Source: JBBPYR01 sp038199755 (GTDB lineage Bacteria > Chloroflexota > Ktedonobacteria > Ktedonobacterales > Ktedonobacteraceae). From it: a DNA stretch of 11,737 nt. Location of the stretch: the NCBI GenBank assembly GCA_038199755.1, contig JBBPYR010000083.1, positions 1-11,737 on the forward strand, in the 5' to 3' direction. A program made the position numbers and the translations under genes. A model generated the notes under the pieces. The model saw nothing but the letters and a program-made list of their open reading frames with translations. It was not told the DNA's origin and made no database searches. Position 1 is the stretch's first letter; each line of letters begins with the position of its first letter. Of the stretch, positions 6,820 through 11,737 are shown in pieces.

Positions 6820-7779
6820 CTAGAGCAGTTCACCCCGTTGCAAGCGCGCCCAGCCCTCTTGCGGAGTGAGTCGGTAGTACAGGCACAGGAAATCAAAGAG
6901 ATCACCCGCACGCCCCCAGGTATAGCAATACCAATGCGGATTGTCACCGCCGAACACCTGAAAGCTGGGATGCACATCACCCTGACGATGATGCTCGTTG
7001 AAGGGGCAGGAGCCGACGCCACGCCGATCTAAGGACACGAACCGCCCGATCACCGCCTCAATATCGTGCACCAGGCACCAAGCGCGAATTGCCCCACGAG
7101 CAGGAGCGACCACGCCAGCGCGTGATACCCCACCGTTCTCACCTGTAACAGGGCAGAATCCGCCCCTGGTCTCATGTACCAACGCCTGTTCAGGCACCAT
7201 CACGCGCACCACACGCTCACAGAGCCACTGGCAGCACTCGACCACCGTTTCCCCCACAGGCAGCAGTATCCCATCAGGTGAGCAGGTGACAAAGGGATAC
7301 CAGTGCCGACTTTTGCGATGCACACTCAGCGGCAGCCGAATGAGGGAGCCCGACCCGCCAGGAAGTAAGCCATCTTGTTTCGGATACAACTCGACTCCAT
7401 ACGTCGAAGCAAAGGGCAGCAGCCAGGAGCGAACCGCACGCGCAGCGGTAGGCGTTTGCAGATGCAGCCACAGATGCCCACCGCGCCGACTCGCTTCTAG
7501 CGTGGTCGGTATACCCTCCTGTAGCAGATCAGAAGCCAGTCCCGCCAACTGCTCTAGCCCCTGGTCGCCATCGGCATCAAAGACGGCAAACTGACAGCTA
7601 TCCCCTACGTCTAGCAGGTACGTGCCAAGCGTACAACGTCCTAGCAGGTGAGCCGCTAGTAGGTCCAGGGTCAGCGGTTCCGCGATACGCCAATACGAGC
7701 CATCACGTTGCTGTAAAGCATACTGGTCCCAGCGATGCACAAACAACGACGCATAGGCACCGAGCAGGGCATCTTCCAT
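6820..7779 (-). CDS. Archaeo-eukaryotic-type primase with CHC2-like zinc finger
   Basis: A 319-residue predicted DNA primase or primase-polymerase for element replication. The AEP core shows FDADGD (67-72, metal-binding D68 and D70), SRRGGHLWLHL (97-107, H102), and ELYPKQDGLLPGGSGSLIRL (130-149) with R148, closely matching primases of the TOTE type. The C-terminal part has SCPF (257-260), HPSFQVF (270-276), HWYCYTWGRAGDLFDFL (282-298), a CHC2/DnaG-like zinc-finger pattern. The fourth usual cysteine is Trp288. ATG 7779 is chosen because GGAG lies 6 bases upstream; a longer in-frame reading to 7923 would overlap the small membrane gene. It starts 11 bases after that gene's stop. Prim-pol proteins are regular components of AICEs next to rep. 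Confidence 0.8.
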   Translation of the reverse strand: MEDALLGAYASLFVHRWDQYALQQRDGSYWRIAEPLTLDLLAAHLLGRCTLGTYLLDVGDSCQFAVFDADGDQGLEQLAGLASDLLQEGIPTTLEASRRGGHLWLHLQTPTAARAVRSWLLPFASTYGVELYPKQDGLLPGGSGSLIRLPLSVHRKSRHWYPFVTCSPDGILLPVGETVVECCQWLCERVVRVMVPEQALVHETRGGFCPVTGENGGVSRAGVVAPARGAIRAWCLVHDIEAVIGRFVSLDRRGVGSCPFNEHHRQGDVHPSFQVFGGDNPHWYCYTWGRAGDLFDFLCLYYRLTPQEGWARLQRGELL

Positions 7780-7790
7780 ACTCTTCTCCA

Positions 7791-7949
7791 CTACTGCGCT
7801 TTTCGGCCAAGCAGAAGAAGAAGAAGGGCCAATACCACCACAATACCCATGAGCACGAGGGTCAACAGAACGCGATTCGTCGCAAGCGCAGCACCTGTTA
7901 TCACCCCACACAACAACGCCCAATTTGCCAATACCAGTGTTCCCTTCAC
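7791..7949 (-). CDS. Small two-helix membrane protein
   Basis: A 52-residue predicted membrane protein from the GTG at 7949, which has AGGGG 7 bases upstream. Two hydrophobic segments (about 5-21 and 27-47) are joined by a short turn with Arg26, and the tail GRKAQ is basic, suggesting both ends inside. An in-frame GTG at 8039 would add 30 polar residues but lacks a clear ribosome site. The stop codon overlaps the leader of the primase gene, so the two are probably cotranscribed. No family is recognised. It may be a small inner-membrane accessory protein of transfer or maintenance; that is a guess from context. Confidence 0.5.
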   Translation of the reverse strand: MKGTLVLANWALLCGVITGAALATNRVLLTLVLMGIVVVLALLLLLLGRKAQ

Positions 7950-8216
7950 ACCGTTTCCCCTTTTTTCCTGAGAACGGTCATCCGTCAGGTTCGCATGTCC
8001 GTTTACTCCACCCCGCATGTACTTGCAGAGAGATCGCACCTCTCGCGTTCCACTCTTGGCACCGTGATTGAGGCGATACTCACGCCCCGCTCAAATGGAG
8101 GCCATTGCCAGACCATGATGTATGACCATCGGACGTATACAAGAAAGTCACCGTTTACATACCATCCCCCTCTCTAACGGCTTGCCACTAGCGGTCCTGC
8201 TCTCGTTTCTTCCCCT

Positions 8217-8879
8217 TTACGCAATCCTATGACTCCTATTTTCGAGTGCGGCCAAGACTTGTTGACCTATCCAACAGGTATAGGCAGGGGGAATAGCCTG
8301 CGCGATTTCTCGGGACTGACTTCCTGTCGTGAGCATCCACGTGATGCCCATGGCCTGTTGTGCCTCCTCCTTGCGTCCAAACTTGCCAACGGGACACCAA
8401 TACTCGTCTGGCTGCGGGATTTTGCCTGGACGAGCCGCCTTGGCACGGTGCCGCGGGTGAGCAGGCTGGAAGAGCACGAGGTTACTTTCAAACAAACGGT
8501 GTCGGTACACCCGTAAGCCAAACATGGCACCACACAACACAATGGGATTTTCTAAGGGCGCCCCGAGCACATTTTCGATGATATAGAGTTTGCCCGTGGC
8601 ATGCAGACGACGACGCACCGAGGCCACCAGATCAGGGTGTTTGCTGCGTTGTTCATCCTTCCCGTTGAGCATGGCGGTATAGTATTGACAGGGAGGACTG
8701 GCATGAATGGCGGCAAAGCCCTCCAAAGGAAACGTCATAGCATCGGCTTGCACAAACGCAAAAGGGTACCGCGGTTGTGGTTGACTATCGACTCCTATCA
8801 CCTCAAAGCCTGCTTGTGCATAGCCCATGGCCGCGCCACCCGCCCCACAAAACAGGTCGACTAAACGGGGCTTGTCCAT
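8217..8879 (-). CDS. DNA (cytosine-5) methyltransferase, small phage/element type
   Basis: A 220-residue Dcm-family enzyme that would transfer a methyl group from S-adenosylmethionine to cytosine C5 in DNA. Motif I is DLFCGAGG (8-15), motif IV SPPCQ (61-65, catalytic C64), motif VI ENV (102-104), motif VIII YRHRLFES (125-132), and motif X AIPPAYTCWIG (195-205). The target-recognition stretch between VIII and IX is only about 45 residues, so the protein is short compared with the 320-450 residues of restriction-linked enzymes. It resembles compact phage methyltransferases. ATG 8879 is preferred because it begins directly before motif I and has AAAGGG upstream; the in-frame start at 8936 would add 19 residues. 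No cognate endonuclease is nearby, so it is an orphan that may protect the element on entry. Sequence specificity cannot be read. Confidence 0.9.
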   Translation of the reverse strand: MDKPRLVDLFCGAGGAAMGYAQAGFEVIGVDSQPQPRYPFAFVQADAMTFPLEGFAAIHASPPCQYYTAMLNGKDEQRSKHPDLVASVRRRLHATGKLYIIENVLGAPLENPIVLCGAMFGLRVYRHRLFESNLVLFQPAHPRHRAKAARPGKIPQPDEYWCPVGKFGRKEEAQQAMGITWMLTTGSQSREIAQAIPPAYTCWIGQQVLAALENRSHRIA

Positions 8880-8933
8880 ATGAGTGCAACCCTTTGTTTC
8901 CACTAAGTCGGAAACGCACGATGAAGAAACCGA

Positions 8934-8982
8934 CAACAGGTGTTCGTGTTGCTTACCAATAGAGCTTGAAACACCTTGAAAA
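8934..8982. promoter_or_regulatory. Repeat-rich control region upstream of the methyltransferase
   Basis: AGGTGTT (8938-8944) faces AACACCT (8970-8976), CAACA (8934-8938) faces TGTTG (8947-8951), and CTTGAAA is repeated at 8965-8971 and 8975-8981, a spacing of one helical turn. The cluster lies 55-105 bases before the methyltransferase start and may be a repressor-binding region. No good promoter hexamers were found. Confidence 0.25.
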
Positions 8983-9049
8983 CCCTCTCATGACTTGCCA
9001 CTAGAGACAATAAGCGTGCTTTTTGCTCACATGGCAAGCCATTGACGCA

Positions 9050-10354
9050 CTACGAAGCTTTGCCCTGGAAGAGACGATAGGCATCAATCTGGTCGAGGTA
9101 ATCGCGTTCGCTATTGTAGAGACCATCCCCAATCTCATGCGCCAAGAGCACAGCAGGAACAGGGAACTGATTGGAGGAGGGCAGCGAACGATCTAATTCC
9201 CCCATGATGGCTTGCCACACCACACCCATCCGCTCGCTATAGTCTGCCATACGCCCCTCAAATTCGGCTTGCAGGAAGGCGTATTCGTGTTGCAAGGCGG
9301 CAATATCCTCGTCAAAGCGACCTGTCACCTGTTGCCAGATGCGTTGTAACCGCTCTTGCAAGGCGGCTTCTGCTTCCTTCACGCGCCCTGGCAGCGTGAC
9401 ATCATAATACGACTCAATATACTGTTCCAGAATGCTTTGCAGTTCGCCGGGGTAGAGTGCTTCCAGGGCGTCCAACTCGACTGCCCCCTCTCCATAGCGA
9501 CCCTCAAAGCCGACGCGCCGCCGTTCGGTTTCTTTGATGGGAGTGCGAGGCAGTTGATAGGTGTGGATCTGATCGAGGGTCAGCACCACCGGAAACACGC
9601 GCACATCTAGGGGCAGCTGCAAGGTACGGATAAAGTACTCGATCTTGCGCGAGACCGCCACCGGCATCGACTGCCCAGCTGGGTCAAAGTCGGAGACGTA
9701 GAAGATGCGCGCAGGCTTGTCAGCACGCTCTAAGCGATGCACCAGCGCGAGGGTTGCCGTGATGCTCAATTCCCCTAGACCTGTTTGCAAGTTGGCACCG
9801 TAGTGCTGACATAACGGCCCTAACACATCATTCATGGTGGACTTTTCGCACCACACTTCCAGGTGATAGGCTTGCTCCGCTTCATAGCCACGTGTCGCAT
9901 ACTCGGGCAGGTCAGGGAAATCGGGAAAGCTGAACGCCGTCGAATAGAGGTTGCCATACACCCGCACCCGTGGGTCACAGTGGTCATGGCGCGCATGGAC
10001 TTGGACACCCGGATTACGCCGATCATCGAAGGCTCCAGGGTCCACTAACCGCAGGTAGCGCGCCGCTTTGGAGGCCATGTTGAGCGTCCCCCAACACTCT
10101 TCTGTGTTTTCATACGGCTTGCCATTGGGCAACTGCACCGGCGGTTTCTGACTGATAATCTGGTAATGTACGCGCCGAATATGCACCCCCGCCCCATAGC
10201 CGAAGGCGTGCCACAGGTCCGCAAACCACTGTGCCAGAGCCCAATCCCCAGGCGTGCCCGTATAAAAAGGGTCATTTTGCGGTGCCAGGGCGATCAGGTC
10301 GGTCACTTTCTGACCCGTTTCACGCCCCAATTGCTTAATCTGTTCGTAGTTCAT
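9050..10354 (-). CDS. Spo11/TopoVI-A-like TOPRIM protein
   Basis: A 434-residue protein resembling the A subunit of topoisomerase VI. The N-terminal part has GVHIRRVHYQIIS (56-68), aligning with the RDIYY motif of the winged-helix catalytic region, so Y64 is the candidate cleaving tyrosine. The TOPRIM domain has WCEKS (168-172, E170) and YVSDFDPAG (219-227, D222 and D224), the acidic triad that binds metal. TPIKETERRR, then GRYGEGAVELDALE (285-298), is a recurring C-terminal signature of phage and plasmid members of this family. Residues about 325-390 look like a coiled coil, an added region. The start is clear: AGGAG 5 bases before the ATG. It could cut or nick DNA during replication or transfer, or act on host DNA; the reaction is not known to me. 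No TopoVI-B ATPase gene is in the window. Confidence 0.75.
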   Translation of the reverse strand: MNYEQIKQLGRETGQKVTDLIALAPQNDPFYTGTPGDWALAQWFADLWHAFGYGAGVHIRRVHYQIISQKPPVQLPNGKPYENTEECWGTLNMASKAARYLRLVDPGAFDDRRNPGVQVHARHDHCDPRVRVYGNLYSTAFSFPDFPDLPEYATRGYEAEQAYHLEVWCEKSTMNDVLGPLCQHYGANLQTGLGELSITATLALVHRLERADKPARIFYVSDFDPAGQSMPVAVSRKIEYFIRTLQLPLDVRVFPVVLTLDQIHTYQLPRTPIKETERRRVGFEGRYGEGAVELDALEALYPGELQSILEQYIESYYDVTLPGRVKEAEAALQERLQRIWQQVTGRFDEDIAALQHEYAFLQAEFEGRMADYSERMGVVWQAIMGELDRSLPSSNQFPVPAVLLAHEIGDGLYNSERDYLDQIDAYRLFQGKAS

Positions 10355-10437
10355 CCCCGCTCCTTTCCCGCTTGAAAACAGGTGATGCCCCGTTTCTCAC
10401 TAGAGAGCCGAGGCACCACGTTTGCTCTACCACGCCG

Positions 10438-10608
10438 CTACTCGCTTTGCGGTGGAGCACCGTACTGATAATGTCGCCATTGCCGCCGAGTCGCAAACTC
10501 CACTTGGTGCCCATCGGCCAGGGCATCACGCACTAATGCCGCCTCTTTGCGGGTGCGGCGTTGCCCTTGCGGGTCCAAGCGCAGTGCGTCCGGGGCTACT
10601 TGCCCGAA
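10438..10608 (-). CDS. Possible -1 frameshift extension of the membrane protein
   Basis: This open frame of 56 codons overlaps the 3' end of the membrane protein gene and has protein-like composition (for example DPQGQRRTRKEAALVRDALA), but no ATG. It joins the upstream gene by a -1 shift at C-CCT-TTT (10608-10614), a valid X-XXY-YYZ slippery heptamer within a C5T5 run, followed at once by a small GGGC-AAGTA-GCCC hairpin. The fusion would be 316 residues instead of 263. Alternatives are a sequencing or real indel in the C5T5 run, or a separate 31-codon gene from a GTG preceded by AAGAGG. It ends 84 bases before the TOPRIM gene starts. Confidence 0.4.
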   Translation of the reverse strand, partial: FGQVAPDALRLDPQGQRRTRKEAALVRDALADGHQVEFATRRQWRHYQYGAPPQSE

Positions 10609-11387
10609 AAAGGGGGCGGTGTGGCATCACCCCCAGCCATGGCAGAAACAGGTGCCGCTGCCCGTTCGCGTTGTGCTGCTTGTGTCGCCTCATCGCGACG
10701 GACCCCTGCATAGCCCTGCTGATAGCCAGCGGAGCCAGGAGCCGCCGAGGGACGCACCATGCCAGGATAACCTGCTTGTGGAGCTGCATAGCCGCTGGTC
10801 GTGTTGGGCGTCACAGGACGAGCATCCTGTTTGGGTGCCGCTTGTGGACGCGCCGCAGGAGCCGCCGCTGCTGCACTGGCAGGAGCCCCACCAAAGCCAC
10901 GCACGGTGTAGCCTTGTTTGGCACGGTCCATATCCATATCCACCACCGCCAGGGCAATCGTGAAGAGCGGCACAATTGGCATCACGAGGTACACCATCAC
11001 CACCAGCACCGTGTAAATGGGACCGCTAAAGAGGTGCAGCCAGTCAATGGCACGAATGGAGACCGCCCCTTGTGCGAAGTTGGCCGAAATCTCAACCAGT
11101 TCTAAAAGGATGCTAATCACGAGGTACACACGAATGCGCTCATGATTGAGCAGGCGATGCACGAGGCCACGACTGACAAAGTAGCCCAGAGCCGTAAAGC
11201 CCAGGGCCAATCCCCACTTGACGTAAGGTTGCAAGGGGTCCGAGGTATCGGTCACGTGGTCCATCGAGGAGTAGAACCAGAGAATGGCATGCGCCGAGAC
11301 CGCCGAGAAGAGCACCGAGAGCACCCGTAACACCATGTGCTCACATTGCCGTATCCAGCTATGTGAAGCTTTGCCGAGTTGTTGCAC
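10596..11387 (-). CDS. Four-helix membrane protein with Ala/Pro-rich tail
   Basis: A 263-residue predicted inner-membrane protein of unknown family. Hydrophobic segments lie near 18-40, 57-76, 86-106 and 122-150. After MDMDRAKQGY comes a low-complexity tail (165-255) rich in Ala, Pro, Gly and Gln with repeated GY/GYP/GYQ units, probably a disordered cytoplasmic or partner-binding arm. The GTG start at 11387 has AAGGA 7 bases upstream; an internal ATG at residue 18 is possible. In elements of this kind such proteins often assist transfer or spread between cells, but nothing here proves it. The reading frame closes right after a C5T5 run, and an open frame continues in the -1 register. Confidence 0.75.
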   Translation of the reverse strand: MQQLGKASHSWIRQCEHMVLRVLSVLFSAVSAHAILWFYSSMDHVTDTSDPLQPYVKWGLALGFTALGYFVSRGLVHRLLNHERIRVYLVISILLELVEISANFAQGAVSIRAIDWLHLFSGPIYTVLVVMVYLVMPIVPLFTIALAVVDMDMDRAKQGYTVRGFGGAPASAAAAAPAARPQAAPKQDARPVTPNTTSGYAAPQAGYPGMVRPSAAPGSAGYQQGYAGVRRDEATQAAQRERAAAPVSAMAGGDATPPPFSGK

Positions 11388-11459
11388 CAGACGTTCCTTC
11401 CTGGCGTTGCCCAGCCGAACCGAGCAACGCCCTCATCAGATCACCAGATCACGAAGCGA

Positions 11460-11737
11460 TTAGGCCGCAGCCGATTGTGCCAGAGCCGCTGCATACTTGC
11501 ACACGAGCGTCATGTACTGTGCGCTCTTGCCTTTGAAGCGCAGCACTTCCAAAGGCAGTTGGCTGAATTGGGGCGGCAGTTGGAGGCGCAGTTGGTCCGC
11601 CACTTGGCGCAGGTCATCGGCAGCCGCCCCCTGCTTTTTCATCTGCTTGAGTTGCTCTAACAACTCGAAACCGTCATTGAGTTGGACGGTATATTTTTCG
11701 GTGGTGTCCGCATCGATGACCACCATCTTGATCGAGA
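11460..11737 (-). CDS. Hypothetical protein, probably partial at right edge
   Basis: About 92 codons are visible and the frame is open to the right edge. An ATG at 11726 would give 88 residues, but no ribosome site precedes it, so the gene probably starts outside. The visible part is mixed alpha/beta with a Gln- and Leu-rich helical middle (FELLEQLKQMKKQ, then DLRQVADQLRLQLP) and an Ala-rich end AAALAQSAAA. No membrane segment or known motif is seen. It ends 72 bases before the membrane protein gene and is in the same direction, so it is likely part of the same operon. Confidence 0.5.
   Translation of the reverse strand, partial: SIKMVVIDADTTEKYTVQLNDGFELLEQLKQMKKQGAAADDLRQVADQLRLQLPPQFSQLPLEVLRFKGKSAQYMTLVCKYAAALAQSAAA

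Larger units (their letters stand above)
8181..9004 (+). repeat. 11-bp direct repeats CTTGCCACTAG flanking the methyltransferase
   Basis: CTTGCCACTAG occurs at 8181-8191 and 8994-9004, both noncoding and both preceded by a CCCTCTC-like stretch. Together they bracket the methyltransferase gene. An inverted partial copy TGGCAAG is at 9032-9038. No transposase is present; the repeats could be regulatory sites or footprints of cassette exchange. Confidence 0.35.

Noticed and set aside
6998..7594. 198-codon plus-strand open frame opposite the primase gene
   Set aside because: It is antisense to a gene with clear catalytic motifs, its translation is low-complexity Arg/Ser/Pro, and it has no ribosome site. 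It is a shadow frame.
8994..9038. CTTGCCA/TGGCAAG inverted repeat as a terminator behind the TOPRIM gene
   Set aside because: Only 7 bp of stem with a 31-base loop and no T-tract on the minus strand.
10335..10529. 64-codon minus-strand open frame spanning the TOPRIM gene start
   Set aside because: It overlaps the strong TOPRIM ribosome site and start, and another frame in the same stretch looks more protein-like.
10422..11105. 227-codon plus-strand open frame opposite the membrane protein
   Set aside because: His/Arg/Cys-rich translation typical of antisense to Ala/Pro/Gly-coding DNA, with no recognisable domain or ribosome site.

Overview
The window suggests a bacterium of moderate GC, most likely a Chloroflexota member of the Ktedonobacteria type. 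This is a tentative reading. It rests on a transcriptional T-box leader on pheS, mid-range GC, and a streptomycete-like integrative element in a genome that does not look actinobacterial. No marker gene settles the taxonomy.

Left part (1-3926), chromosomal side. The 5' part of pheS (minus strand) runs off the left edge. It is preceded by a T-box riboswitch with a TTC (Phe) specifier, an antiterminator and an intrinsic terminator. Divergent from it, an AT-richer two-gene cassette (1172-3743) encodes an ABC-type ATPase with a long N-terminal extension and an overlapping HNH nuclease. The pair resembles Septu (PtuA/PtuB) anti-phage systems. It has its own promoter and ends just before the promoter of a tRNA-Pro(GGG) gene, which has CCA encoded and a strong terminator behind it.

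Right part (about 3855-11737), mobile element. Everything right of tRNA-Pro lies on the minus strand and reads as one end of an integrated element. In transcription order it holds: a partial gene at the right edge; a polytopic membrane protein with an Ala/Pro-rich tail that may continue by a -1 frameshift; a Spo11/TopoVI-A-like TOPRIM protein; a small orphan cytosine-5 methyltransferase; a tiny membrane protein; an archaeo-eukaryotic-type primase with a degenerate CHC2-like zinc finger; a noncoding hairpin region that could be the replication origin; and then the compact rep-xis-int set (rolling-circle HUH initiator, HTH excisionase, tyrosine integrase), with the integrase next to the tRNA 3' end. 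This order, the presence of a primase, and a tRNA-Pro target all match the actinomycete integrative and conjugative elements (AICEs) typified by pSAM2. The DNA translocase expected for transfer and the second att site would lie beyond the right edge.

How the parts fit: Int and Xis would excise the element at tRNA-Pro. Rep would nick its origin and start rolling-circle replication, and the primase could prime the displaced strand. The methyltransferase may protect the DNA on entry into a new host. The ATPase-HNH pair sits on the other side of the tRNA, so it is outside the present element and looks like a separate insertion at the same locus.
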